From Zygotorulaspora mrakii (taxonomy: Eukaryota > Ascomycota > Saccharomycetes > Saccharomycetales > Saccharomycetaceae), in NCBI RefSeq assembly GCF_013402915.1, contig NC_050721.1:620001-684000 (forward strand): DNA of 64,000 nt, written 5' to 3'. The position numbers were made by a program, and so were the translations under genes. Shown here piece after piece: positions 38,502 to 53,450 of this stretch. A model generated the notes under the pieces. That model had not been told where the DNA came from, did not search any database, and worked only from the letters and a program-made list of their open reading frames with translations. The stretch's first letter is position 1, and every line of letters begins with the position of its first letter.

Positions 38502-41500
38502 ATGGTATTTCAAGACAGCAATGCTGATGAAGATGTAAACACCAGAATCTTCCATTCCATTGCTGATGTATTTCAGAAAGCACAGGTCACTTATGCTGGA
38601 CATAGGAAGCATGTTGCTGTTTTAAAGAAGATTCAGGAGAAGGCGGTATCCCAAGGATACGAGGCAGCTTTTAATTATTGGTTTAATGCAGTAGTATCAA
38701 AGGTATTGCCATTGAGGAAAAACGAAGTGATAGGGGATAGGATTGTTAAACTAGTTGCAGCATTTATTGCATCTCGAGAGCGTGATTTGAATAGGGACGA
38801 GGCAGATATGAAACAGGAGGAGACCTCAGAAGCGGAGGATGTATTTATGAGATTTATGGATCAATTTATAAGGCATATTCTCAGAGGGATCGAGAGCAAG
38901 GATAAAAATGTGCGATACAGAGTAGTACACTTTTTGGCAATGATAATGGATAATATAGGCGAACTCGATGAGTCGCTTTACAACACCTTAGTGTGGTCAT
39001 TGAAGAAAAGAATCTACGATAAGGAGGCAAATGTACGAATGCAGGTAGTCTTTTGTCTGACAAAATTTCAAGATGACGAAACCATTGAAGATGATAATAA
39101 CACAAAGGATGCTACAAAAATGCTGATCTCATTGGTCCAAAATGATCCATCAGCAGAGGTACGTCGCGCCGCAATGTTAAATCTGGTTGTGAACTCAAAA
39201 ACTTTATCATTCATCTTGGAAAGGGCGAGGGATACGAATCAGGTGAACAGACGTCTTGTGTATACGAGGGTACTGAAATCTTTGGGGAAACAATGTTTTG
39301 ATCATGTGAACTCTGAGATAATCGATCAGCTTGTTAAATGGGGTCTAGAAGACAGAGAACCTCTTGTGAGAACAGCTTGCTCAAAACTCATATCACACGA
39401 TTGGCTTAATCTGCTTGGTGGTGATCTGATAGGGTTTTTGGAGAAATTGAATGTGACTGAGTCTCAAGTTTCCGTCGAAGCAATGGAATGCCTTTTCAAT
39501 ACAAGATCAGATATAATACCTAAAGTAACTTTTCCTCAAGAGATTTGGCTAGAATTGACTGTTGAAATTTCATTTCTATCCAGGTGCTTTTACCATCATT
39601 GTGTACAAAATCAATTGAATGAAATAATCGAAAAAAACTTCCCTGAAGCTTCGAAGTGGGCTAATTATTTAAATCATTATATTAAACAAAGGTTCAGTAA
39701 TGAGGCCAATGAGGTATTATCGGACGCGGATAAATACAATCTAGATTTCATTATCAAGCAATTACTAGTAATAGGAAACGACTACGACTTCAGTGATGAG
39801 ATTGGAAGAAGAGCGATGCTGAATGTTGTCCGAAATATGCTTGGTATCTTCGAACTGTCAGAATCGCTTGTTGATATAGGCCTGCAAGTTTTGAAAAGTT
39901 TATCTATTAATGAAAAAGACTTCGTTACCATGGCAATAGAAATAATTAATGATATTCGTGATGACGATATAGAGAGACAAGAGCAAGAGGAGGCAATCCT
40001 TAGGAAAGACAGGATTGACAGTGATGATGACAATGATGATGACATCGAGTCTTTTCGAAGGGCTGTAGAAAGTAGAGTAAGTGGAAAAAGCCCGCCTGAA
40101 GGGGATATTTTAAAGAATCTACCACCACCAAAGGAAGCAGGGGCAGAAACAATCGTCGTTTGCTTAACGAGGTCTTCCCATATGCTTAAACTGATAAAAA
40201 TGCCACTTGAACAAAACATACTCATCACTTCTCTCATCGATACTTTGATAACACCTGCCGTTAGAAATAATGATTCCAAAATCCGAGAGCTTGGTGTCAA
40301 TAACTTGGGACTTTGTTGCTTGTTGGATCTGCATCTGGCCACTGAAAATATGTACATTTTTGGAATGTGTGTATCAAAAGGTAATAGTGCATTGAAGCAA
40401 ATTGCCTTGAAGGTAATCATTGACATTTTTTCTCTTTATGGACTGGAAGTCGTTAATGGGGAAGGAAAAGTCGATTCAATCTCATTGCACAAAATTTTTT
40501 ACAAGGTACTGAAAAACTATGATTCGCCAGAGTGTCAGGTAGTTGCTGCAGAAGGTTTATGCAAACTTTTTTTAGCTGATGTATTCACAGATGATGATCT
40601 TTTTGAAACACTTGTCTTATCATACTTTTCTCCTGTGAATTCCTCGAATGAAGCTCTAATCCAATCGTTTGCCTTTTGTATACCTGTTTACTGCTTTTCG
40701 CATGTCAATCATCAAAAAAGACTTGCCAGAATTGCTGCAGACGTTCTGTTAAGATTGTGCATGTTATGGGAAGACCTGCAAGTATCAGATGACTCAGAGA
40801 AGGATCACAATGCAATGTTGAAACCTAACATTATCTTACAACAATTGATACGTTGGATTGATCCGAGAAATCTCATTAACCAAAAAGAAGACGAGATCGC
40901 TAAAAATTCTGTGCAACTCGATTTTCTGCTCGATTTCGTTCAAATTCTGCCAAGAATTGATAAAAAGGAAACAAGAAAACTTCTCCTCACAAATATCAAT
41001 ACTGTGTTCATTACGGCCGAACAGGAATATCATAAACTTAAAAAATTAACAGAATATATTGAAGACCTAATTGAAAGTGAAACGCTCGATACTGTCAGTC
41101 GTAATGCATTGCAAAAGTTTAATGAGAATTTAATTAAAATCCTGGATGCGGCCTATGAAAAGGAATTACATAGAGGGGAAAATGAGTCAACTGCACATGA
41201 GGATAGGTTTTATCAACTTCTTGAAGCGCCTGGCACTGACAGCGATCGTAGTGTATCGATAAGTGAGGAAAATGCCGCAAATGGAAGTGGTAAAACAAAT
41301 GGTGAAGATCAAGTACCCTACGATAGCACAAAAAAGAGAAGAAGGCCTGAGAACGATGGTGAAAGTACTTTTTTCAATGATGGCATCCCCTATACTAAGG
41401 AGTCAGTGGACGTGAATATGATCGCAAAGTCAAATAATGAATCTAAGAATGTAGGCTTCGCATTACCGGAAGCAGATGAGCAAAGCGACGATGCTATGTC

Positions 41501-41513
41501 TATAGATATTTAA
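38502..41513 (+). CDS. YCG1: Condensin HEAT-repeat subunit Ycg1 (CAP-G)
   Basis: 1003 residues from the first ATG (MVFQDSNADEDVNTRIF). HEAT repeats run through residues about 15-850, for example AEVRRAAMLNLVVNSKTLSF and RVVHFLAMIMDNIGELDESL. An acidic loop (DSDDDNDDDIESF, about 505-520) and a disordered acidic C-terminus follow. Ycg1 pairs with the kleisin Brn1 and clamps DNA in condensin, which compacts mitotic chromosomes and rDNA. Length is near the 1035 of S. cerevisiae. Divergent from UTP4 over 326 bp, so the PAC/RRPE pair lies in the shared promoter. Convergent with IRE1. Confidence 0.96.
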   Translation: MVFQDSNADEDVNTRIFHSIADVFQKAQVTYAGHRKHVAVLKKIQEKAVSQGYEAAFNYWFNAVVSKVLPLRKNEVIGDRIVKLVAAFIASRERDLNRDEADMKQEETSEAEDVFMRFMDQFIRHILRGIESKDKNVRYRVVHFLAMIMDNIGELDESLYNTLVWSLKKRIYDKEANVRMQVVFCLTKFQDDETIEDDNNTKDATKMLISLVQNDPSAEVRRAAMLNLVVNSKTLSFILERARDTNQVNRRLVYTRVLKSLGKQCFDHVNSEIIDQLVKWGLEDREPLVRTACSKLISHDWLNLLGGDLIGFLEKLNVTESQVSVEAMECLFNTRSDIIPKVTFPQEIWLELTVEISFLSRCFYHHCVQNQLNEIIEKNFPEASKWANYLNHYIKQRFSNEANEVLSDADKYNLDFIIKQLLVIGNDYDFSDEIGRRAMLNVVRNMLGIFELSESLVDIGLQVLKSLSINEKDFVTMAIEIINDIRDDDIERQEQEEAILRKDRIDSDDDNDDDIESFRRAVESRVSGKSPPEGDILKNLPPPKEAGAETIVVCLTRSSHMLKLIKMPLEQNILITSLIDTLITPAVRNNDSKIRELGVNNLGLCCLLDLHLATENMYIFGMCVSKGNSALKQIALKVIIDIFSLYGLEVVNGEGKVDSISLHKIFYKVLKNYDSPECQVVAAEGLCKLFLADVFTDDDLFETLVLSYFSPVNSSNEALIQSFAFCIPVYCFSHVNHQKRLARIAADVLLRLCMLWEDLQVSDDSEKDHNAMLKPNIILQQLIRWIDPRNLINQKEDEIAKNSVQLDFLLDFVQILPRIDKKETRKLLLTNINTVFITAEQEYHKLKKLTEYIEDLIESETLDTVSRNALQKFNENLIKILDAAYEKELHRGENESTAHEDRFYQLLEAPGTDSDRSVSISEENAANGSGKTNGEDQVPYDSTKKRRRPENDGESTFFNDGIPYTKESVDVNMIAKSNNESKNVGFALPEADEQSDDAMSIDI

Positions 41514-41658
41514 GATACTTATTTTAGAAATAAAGCAAATGTGCGCTTACGATTGTCTACGTGATTTGGTATGACGCAATCTGATAAAAATGCTATGTAT
41601 TGTCTTTGTCAATAAGACAAATTGTTTTCTTCTTGCAAATGAAGGAACGAACATGCGC

Positions 41659-44600
41659 CTATCCAAAATATTTGGCGAATATTTGGTCATCTTGAAAATT
41701 ATGTTTAACCACATAATAGGTGACCATTAACAGATTTGGAAAACGCTTGATAAAATAGCTGTAAAAGCCATCGGGAACCGGTCCCATAATGGCGGCTAAA
41801 CTTTCTGGCAAATCCATGAAATGATGATACTTATTTCTTAGAGCTCTTAACAGATCCATTAGTTTTTCACCGCTGTACTTTCTATATTTACCTAAATTAT
41901 CCATAAACTCCCGATCGAACTTAGAGGTCCAATCCGAGTTTAGTATTACTTCTTTCGAATGCGCTTCTAACTTGAGTAGCAAAGGACTTGGTGGATCTCT
42001 CCTTTCAACTTCGAACCGGTCACTGACTTTCAAAAGAAATTCCAGCTTTTTCGTATTAGACCAAAATAATGGATGATTTAGAATACTTGACGCGCTTGGC
42101 CTCTTTAAAGGGTCTTTATTCACCATTCGCACGATGAGATCCCGGGCTTCGACAACCAGCGACCGATCCTTGAGGGTTTTGCTCAGATCAGACAGATTGC
42201 ATTTGCTGTTTATGATGTTAGCTTCGCGCAAATAGCGGCTACCGAAAGGATGCTCACCCTTTGATAACACATAATAAAAGACGCACCCAAGAGAGAAAAC
42301 ATCAATTGATCTGGTTAATCTTTGTTTGGTAACAAGATCGAAAAAGGAATCACTTGATGAAGAATCGTGACCTTCATTTGCCGAAACTTTGGACATGGAT
42401 TCCAGAAGTTTCCTTGTGGATTCATCTAATAATTCTGGTGCCCGCCAACCACTGGTACCGCCAATGTTTGTGAAATTAGTTCTGTATGACGATTGATCCC
42501 CATCTAACTGCTTGCAAAGGCCAAAATCGGATATGAGAATTCTAGCCCTGCCATCCATTCCATGTTTTCCGAAAGCTGATTGTTTTGGTGCCGCCACCAG
42601 AATATTCTGCGGTTTTATATCTCTATGAATGATTTTCAAAGAGTGCAGGTGAGCCACACCTGATGTAATTTGGTAGAGGACATTTATCGAATCCTCCGCA
42701 TTCTGCAGTTTGAAAGATAGACTTGATGATTTTTTTGGCTCTACCAAGTCTTCCAACGTAGAGTTACAAAGCTCTAAAGCGATGTAAAGAAATTTTTCTG
42801 TTGCTTCAGAACAAAAATAACGTACTACGTTAGGATGATCGTCGCTTTCAGTAAGAAGTTTTATCTCTTGAGATGCAAGATCGCAAAAATCGAGTAACAT
42901 CCTTTTTACGGCAACAGGCCTTCCTTGGAAACTTCCTTGTAAAACAACTGTACCCGAGGAACCATACCCCAAAACTTTTTCTGAGACACTTAGACTTTTC
43001 AAATTATTTTCAACTTCTAGTGTATCTACTTTGTGAAGCTCTTCTGAATCAACGTCATACTGTTGATGTTTTTTGCCCTTTTTACCCCCTCTTGAGCCTC
43101 TCTTCCTTTTTCTTTTCTCTGCAGTGGAATTTTCTGAGATATCTGCATGAGAATTTCTAATTTCTGACTCATGATTGAGCTCTTCGCCAAAACTCGTAGT
43201 GCCTTCGCTTGCAGGACTGAAGCGATGGTTATCATTCATCGGCCCATTGCTTGATTTAGTTGAGCCTTTCCCTTGATCACTATTGTGATTCTCTTCAACA
43301 CGAACCTCAGATATCTTGACATCAGCAATCTTAAGACCTTTAGCAGAAATCAAACCAGATTTTTCCAACAAAACGTTTAGCGGTGGTATGATTTTGAACT
43401 TTTGCAGAACTATCAAAACAAGCAAAGCAAAAACCAATACAAACCCTCCTTCGATGATTCGGTACAAAAACATTCCCAAAGCGAGCAATACAGAACCATC
43501 GCTCCTTCTTTGAAGCATTTCGTGGGCAATCTGTTTTTCTACTTTTAATCTATAAGCGTCGAGTTCCCCAGGTGATAAATACTTTTCAATTTCATTGTGC
43601 CTGGAATATTCACTTCTTTGTGCAATTGAGCTATCTAGTGGTGGGGGATCAAGCAATAAGTGCGAGGTATCTGGCAACGAAGGAATATCATTTAATTCAG
43701 TTCCAGTATTAATGTGCTCATACTTGACGTCTATTAGATCATGAACACCTGTCACTGCTGTTCTAAAAAGTTCTTCATTTTTCAATATTGAAGAAACCCT
43801 CCATCTGTCACTAAGGCAAAATTTTGATGTAGGTGCAGCATCAACTAAAGATGGGAAATTTTCCGAGGACAATGCGAACCAAGTGTGATCCTTCGTCTGG
43901 TCTAAATAGACTTTACTTTCGTGGTATGTTTCATCACCTGGTAATTTGAATGGATGTGGGATTAAAATATTTTCATCTTGAGTGTCATCCTCGAAAACAT
44001 CAAAGATTCCATTTACGATAGCAGGAAAATCAGAAGAAACCCATTTTGCAATTTTGAAATCTGCATCGATCGCCAAGACAGACTTATCTCGAAATGGTGC
44101 AATGTAGATACCGTCTTGAGAGAACAGATTTTCAGTATTTAAATGCATGTCAATTGAATTCTGTTGCCAGTTAGAATATGTAACGTTAAAAGTGGAACCA
44201 TCCGTCGAATGGATACCCAAATGATAAGTAGATTTGCCAATTATTAATATTTTATCGCATTCTTCCATGTTAAAACCTTTAGAAATACAAACCTCGCCTT
44301 CTTTCTTGAAGTTCTTGTTTTCAGTACCTGGACCGAACTCTGACAGAATTTCACCGGTACGAGCATCAATAGTGTACATTGCTGTGGATCTGTAACCAGT
44401 ATAGATCTTTTCGTCCTCCACGACAGTACCTAGTTCATCTATTATTACATCAGTTTTTAAGTGCATAGGAGATGAAGAAATCAACTGGTTGATTGAAATT
44501 GGTAATCTCTGCAGACCTTGATAAACGTTGAAATAGTAAATACCTCCATCTCTATAGGGCTCTATGATTAAAGTTTCATTTATACTCTTGCGTGCTTCCT

Positions 44601-45105
44601 CTGAAGAAGTTACCAGAGGTTCGGTATGTACAGAATCAATTGACCACAGCAATTGTCCATTTTGTCTATCGATACCATGAAGACCTCCTTCAACATTCGT
44701 CACCAATAATAAATTTGACAGTGAGAAGAGATCTAAGGATTTCGGTTTTCGGTATGGCAGAATGGCGGTTCTCCCCACAGCAATTGTTCTTCCATCTTGT
44801 CGCTCGAAAGGTGGTTCATCAACTCTGAGAGGTGTAGGTTGTGCATTTTTTCTTACATTGGATCGAAGTTCTGTCCATGTTCCTACCGGCTGATTTGCAA
44901 GATAAGGCTCATCCGTTCTTCGCTTACGAAAGATAGTAGGTCGCACAGTATGATATTGTACATCCTCAATATAATTTTCATCATTTTTCCTCTTTTTGGT
45001 AACACGATCTATCTCTAGCTCAGGCCATGGATTTGCACCCAAGCAAAATGTCGCCAAAAACACTATCGAGTATATAAACAGTTGTATTGAGTTTATTTTC
45101 ATCAT
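41659..45105 (-). CDS. IRE1: Unfolded-protein sensor kinase/endoribonuclease Ire1
   Basis: 1148 residues. Signal peptide at 1-23 (LFIYSIVFLATFCLGA). The lumenal sensor domain, about 100-490, has the PQQ-like strands LLVTNVEGGLHGIDRQNGQL and IYTGYRSTAMYTIDARTGEI. One membrane helix at about 554-571 (FVLVFALLVLIVL) is followed by a basic linker. The kinase domain, about 705-1000, has VAVKRML, HRDIKPQN at 827-834 and SDFGLCKQ. The C-terminal KEN RNase domain covers about 1005-1148 (FLLKVSDRFEVERRDPPSPL, KYRKYSGEKLMDLLRALRNK). Ire1 senses misfolded proteins in the ER and excises the HAC1 mRNA intron. All catalytic motifs are intact. SAE3 follows on the same strand, as in S. cerevisiae. Confidence 0.98.
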   Translation of the reverse strand: MMKINSIQLFIYSIVFLATFCLGANPWPELEIDRVTKKRKNDENYIEDVQYHTVRPTIFRKRRTDEPYLANQPVGTWTELRSNVRKNAQPTPLRVDEPPFERQDGRTIAVGRTAILPYRKPKSLDLFSLSNLLLVTNVEGGLHGIDRQNGQLLWSIDSVHTEPLVTSSEEARKSINETLIIEPYRDGGIYYFNVYQGLQRLPISINQLISSSPMHLKTDVIIDELGTVVEDEKIYTGYRSTAMYTIDARTGEILSEFGPGTENKNFKKEGEVCISKGFNMEECDKILIIGKSTYHLGIHSTDGSTFNVTYSNWQQNSIDMHLNTENLFSQDGIYIAPFRDKSVLAIDADFKIAKWVSSDFPAIVNGIFDVFEDDTQDENILIPHPFKLPGDETYHESKVYLDQTKDHTWFALSSENFPSLVDAAPTSKFCLSDRWRVSSILKNEELFRTAVTGVHDLIDVKYEHINTGTELNDIPSLPDTSHLLLDPPPLDSSIAQRSEYSRHNEIEKYLSPGELDAYRLKVEKQIAHEMLQRRSDGSVLLALGMFLYRIIEGGFVLVFALLVLIVLQKFKIIPPLNVLLEKSGLISAKGLKIADVKISEVRVEENHNSDQGKGSTKSSNGPMNDNHRFSPASEGTTSFGEELNHESEIRNSHADISENSTAEKRKRKRGSRGGKKGKKHQQYDVDSEELHKVDTLEVENNLKSLSVSEKVLGYGSSGTVVLQGSFQGRPVAVKRMLLDFCDLASQEIKLLTESDDHPNVVRYFCSEATEKFLYIALELCNSTLEDLVEPKKSSSLSFKLQNAEDSINVLYQITSGVAHLHSLKIIHRDIKPQNILVAAPKQSAFGKHGMDGRARILISDFGLCKQLDGDQSSYRTNFTNIGGTSGWRAPELLDESTRKLLESMSKVSANEGHDSSSSDSFFDLVTKQRLTRSIDVFSLGCVFYYVLSKGEHPFGSRYLREANIINSKCNLSDLSKTLKDRSLVVEARDLIVRMVNKDPLKRPSASSILNHPLFWSNTKKLEFLLKVSDRFEVERRDPPSPLLLKLEAHSKEVILNSDWTSKFDREFMDNLGKYRKYSGEKLMDLLRALRNKYHHFMDLPESLAAIMGPVPDGFYSYFIKRFPNLLMVTYYVVKHNFQDDQIFAKYFG

Positions 45106-45474
45106 TGTTTAGCACGTAGGTGTATTATCTAGGAGAGACTCCTACGTAATATGCTATAAGTGATGAAGCAGGAAGGACGCAAATAAAATGGTGCAAAATT
45201 TCGTATCTTCTATATCCCACTGTAAAATCTTGATTTCCCCTTACGAGGCTTGACTAAGAAGCAATTCCAATTGCCTTATGAGTTATAATAGTATGCGATC
45301 CGACCTTTTCTTACAGATCCGATGCTTGTGACGGATGGTGCTTTTTTTCATCGTACTTCCCCCGTAATAATAATTAAAAGTCATGTGACTTAATACTAAG
45401 CTAGTGTATTGAGTTTTAGCGATGAACAGTAGCAAATGAAGGTATCTCTAATATGTGCAGTGAGCGCAGTGAGT
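45106..45474. other. Intergenic region upstream of IRE1
   Basis: 369 bp between the SAE3 stop and the IRE1 start, both minus strand. It holds the IRE1 promoter and the SAE3 3' end. No clear motif or RNA gene. Confidence 0.5.
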
Positions 45475-45836
45475 CTAGTCGCCCATTTCTTGTCCCATTT
45501 CATCAAATACATCTTTTAAAGTGCAAGATTTCTCGTCTGCAATCATTTGAACAAGTCTGAGTCCCGTATCCCTTAACTCGTTATACTCTTTCAAACGCTT
45601 AATATGAGACTTATAAATCTGTTGGGGAGACTGAAGATTATTAGCACTTAATTTATGTATATTCGTTAGTGATTGTTTAAGCAATGACAATTCAAGATGG
45701 TAGTGTTGCATATTTCTTACCTGAAACGCTCGGCGGTTAATGAATTCAATTCCTCTCTTAGCGTCTGATTAAGCCGCTTTAACTCGAACTGCTCTCTCTG
45801 TTTCTCGTTTATTTGATTGGTAATCTTGGAATCCAT
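45475..45836 (-). CDS. SAE3: Meiotic recombination protein Sae3 (Swi5 family), spliced: 45721-45836 joined to 45475-45646
   Basis: Exon 1 encodes MDSKITNQINEKQREQFELK to ERF (38 codons plus AG). Exon 2 supplies the conserved Swi5-family tail IKRLKEYNELRDTGLRLVQM, ADEKSCTLKDVFDEMG. The joined product has 95 residues, against 91 in S. cerevisiae Sae3, with an N-terminal coiled coil. Sae3 works with Mei5 to load Dmc1 on single-stranded DNA in meiosis. S. cerevisiae SAE3 also has an intron and also follows IRE1 on the same strand. Exon 2 alone could be read from a downstream ATG inside the intron (45711), but that loses the conserved coiled coil. Confidence 0.85.
45647..45720 (-). other. SAE3: SAE3 intron with weak signals
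   Basis: 74 nt on the minus strand. Donor GTAAGA (not the preferred GTATGT), branch point CACTAAC (plus-strand 45665-45671), acceptor AAG. Only this acceptor keeps the frame (phase 2, AG|T); the later CAG sites would shift it. Confidence 0.75.
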
Positions 45837-46020
45837 TTGGCAGATATTTTGCTCTATTGATTTCCTTTGAACTGACTTTTCAATGTGCTTTTAAATTTCT
45901 TATTTGTGAGATAAGTTTTTTTCCTTATGTTAACCACTGCGCTTCTTACGTAAATATGACAAAAAAAAATAGAATACAAATTTATATTATTATGATTATT
46001 ATTATAAGATAATGACGCCG

Positions 46021-51229
<5,209 letters not shown>

Positions 51230-51811
51230 CTAACGGTCTTCAGCCCATTCGTTCTCGCGTCTGATGGCTGCTTCCTCTTCTGGTGTGAAATCGTTGACGA
51301 TGTTGAAGGTTCTTCTTATTTCTTCCGGAGATCTTCCCCTAATCATTTCGGCGACTACTTTACAACCGGCATCAAGTAATGGTTGGACGTTTAGATAGTT
51401 TGCTGCCAGAATTATTTCATACAGCATTTCTTGATCAACTTTTAAAAATTCACGATCCCAGGAGTCTATAGGAGCGGATTTTCTGGAATCATCGTCATCT
51501 TCATCAGGAAAATTAGAGTCCTTATGATGTTCTGCCCACTCGATAACTTTCTGCAGCACTGAGGATCTCACATTGGGTACGGGCATCACTATTTCATCGT
51601 CGTCATCATCGGCTGTACCATTTGCACCGCCATTATCATTATCATCGTTATCATCCTCATCCTCGCTGCTATCGTCATGCAGCTGATTATCGTGCATATC
51701 ATTCAAATAGTTTTTTAGCAATAACGAACGTTCAGCAATCTTTCGCTCCACCGTGAACTTCTCGCCTTCTCCACTAACCAAAACAACAGTCTGAATTTTG
51801 TTATCGGTCAT
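51230..51811 (-). CDS. SKP1: SCF ubiquitin-ligase and kinetochore protein Skp1
   Basis: 193 residues from [19 protein letters not shown], against 194 in S. cerevisiae. The BTB/POZ half ([16 protein letters not shown]) is followed by an acidic insertion ([15 protein letters not shown]) found in yeast Skp1. The conserved C-terminal F-box-binding half ([20 protein letters not shown]) ends [13 protein letters not shown] ([10 protein letters not shown]). Skp1 links cullin Cdc53 to F-box proteins and is part of the CBF3 kinetochore complex through Ctf13, and of RAVE. Very high conservation fixes the identity. Tandem with PEX3 on the minus strand. Confidence 0.97.
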   Translation of the reverse strand: MTDNKIQTVVLVSGEGEKFTVERKIAERSLLLKNYLNDMHDNQLHDDSSEDEDDNDDNDNGGANGTADDDDDEIVMPVPNVRSSVLQKVIEWAEHHKDSNFPDEDDDDSRKSAPIDSWDREFLKVDQEMLYEIILAANYLNVQPLLDAGCKVVAEMIRGRSPEEIRRTFNIVNDFTPEEEAAIRRENEWAEDR

Positions 51812-52064
51812 CTTCGTTTGATCCTTGTGGGCTTCCGGCAACTACTGCTACTACCCTTTTAGCTGTAATTTTAATTAAACAAAAGGCGAATCAATGACTT
51901 CGAAAGGTAAGGTTTAAACGTGAAATACGTAGAACATGATACAATCGTTAAAGAATGAATAGTAAATATACACAAGTTCAACTTGATGGAACTTATAATG
52001 CGAAGAGTGCTGTTAGTAATAGCTTATATCGTTAAATGGATAGTCCAGAGAGTTGGCAGTCGGA

Positions 52065-53450
52065 TCAATCTTGAAAGCCGAAATTGCTGTAAACACTCGC
52101 ACTCAAATCATCTAGAACTACGACGGAATCTAGCCTGGACAAGAAAGAGTTATCCATAGATACCATTCCACTCTTCAAAATATCAGAGCAACATTCTTTA
52201 CAGCTCATAGTGAATACGGCAATTTGATATGATTCATCTTTATCATTTGCTTCTTCGCTTTTTTTCTTTTTACTGACGTTTTTCTCCAGCTGTTCCATGA
52301 CGAATTGGAAGGACTCGTTTATCAATGTCTCCAGTACAATTGAGGACGCAGTACTTTCGATGCATTTGGTGGCTTCGTGCAGCAACTGACGTAATATTGT
52401 TCTGTCCTCATTTAAAATTTTTAAAGCTTCGGGATCCAGTGTTTGCTGAAGAACGAAATCCTCCAGAGTGGGATCTGGCAGAAGTATATTTTTCAGTAAT
52501 GATTCGTTCTTATTATTATTCAGTAGATTGGCATTAACATCATGGAAGACGCTTGTTAGTTTATCGCTAAACTCTTGGACTGTAACCTTATCTCTTGGAT
52601 TCAAATTTCCAAAATGTTTGTTCACATTCTCCCTTACCACAGATTGATATTCCAGCCATCCACGATTGAGCAACCACCATGATAAAGAAAGGAAAGCCTG
52701 CTCGTTAATATAAGCATTTTTGGAGACTGCTGATGGTTTCGATGATTTGGTTTCTTCTCCAGCTTTGTCAACAGTTTTTAAGGGTTTCCAATATCCATAA
52801 ATCCAATTTAACAATGAACCATTTTGACGTTCACTAGATTCTTTCTCAACTGCAACTTTAATTGCTGTCTCTAAATATTCTCTTCTCGTTAGCATGTTCA
52901 ATTGTAACCTGGTAAGTAATAAAAGAGATGAAATTGTGTAGCAAATTGTAATCATTTTCACTAAACTTTTAACTTTCAATTCATTCCACAACTCTGCCTT
53001 CGTTCTTTGAGCTACTAGGTCATTTTTGTTTTCCGCAGTATTCGTTTCTGAATTTTCCATTTCAGTGATGCTTGTACTTATTCCTGATGACATTCCGTCG
53101 TTGTCAGGAGTCTTTTTACTCCTTTGTCCTAGGCTTTTGTTTAGCTTCTTATCTCTTAGGGCGATAACCAATTCTTCCAAATCAAGGTTCTTGGCAAGAA
53201 CCATGGAGAACACCGGAATTAACTCGTAAAGGGCAAATAATGAATCCTCTTGAGTCTGAGTAAACCTTCTTCTTATTTGTTCCCGAATAAAGTGCTGTTC
53301 CGTTATCTTTAACTGTTGTTTGTATAACCATCGTTTGATTAGATAAATACAGACAGATCCACTGGCGAACAGCGTCGCCATGATACCTACCGAGGTCAAG
53401 ATTTTTCCTCTGTGCCTCCGCACAAGACCTCTCCCATTACTGCTCATCAT
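52065..53450 (-). CDS. PEX3: Peroxisome biogenesis membrane protein Pex3
   Basis: 461 residues (S. cerevisiae 441). The N-terminus has the basic-plus-helix signal of Pex3: GLVRRHRGKILTSVGIMATL, then the membrane span continuing FASGSVCIYLI. REQIRRRFTQTQEDSLFAL follows, the usual block before the helical cytosolic domain that binds Pex19. Two adjacent ATG codons open the frame. Pex3 inserts peroxisomal membrane proteins, starts peroxisomes from the ER and anchors the inheritance factor Inp1. Its order after SKP1 agrees with S. cerevisiae chromosome IV. Confidence 0.95.
   Translation of the reverse strand: MMSSNGRGLVRRHRGKILTSVGIMATLFASGSVCIYLIKRWLYKQQLKITEQHFIREQIRRRFTQTQEDSLFALYELIPVFSMVLAKNLDLEELVIALRDKKLNKSLGQRSKKTPDNDGMSSGISTSITEMENSETNTAENKNDLVAQRTKAELWNELKVKSLVKMITICYTISSLLLLTRLQLNMLTRREYLETAIKVAVEKESSERQNGSLLNWIYGYWKPLKTVDKAGEETKSSKPSAVSKNAYINEQAFLSLSWWLLNRGWLEYQSVVRENVNKHFGNLNPRDKVTVQEFSDKLTSVFHDVNANLLNNNKNESLLKNILLPDPTLEDFVLQQTLDPEALKILNEDRTILRQLLHEATKCIESTASSIVLETLINESFQFVMEQLEKNVSKKKKSEEANDKDESYQIAVFTMSCKECCSDILKSGMVSMDNSFLSRLDSVVVLDDLSASVYSNFGFQD

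Noticed and set aside
39782..40426. 214-codon frame on the minus strand within YCG1
   Set aside because: Lies fully inside conserved HEAT-repeat coding sequence; serine-rich composition is the shadow of acidic codons on the sense strand.
45475..45711. Unspliced 78-residue Sae3 reading from an ATG at 45711
   Set aside because: That ATG lies inside the intron; the spliced form restores the N-terminal coiled coil and the expected length.
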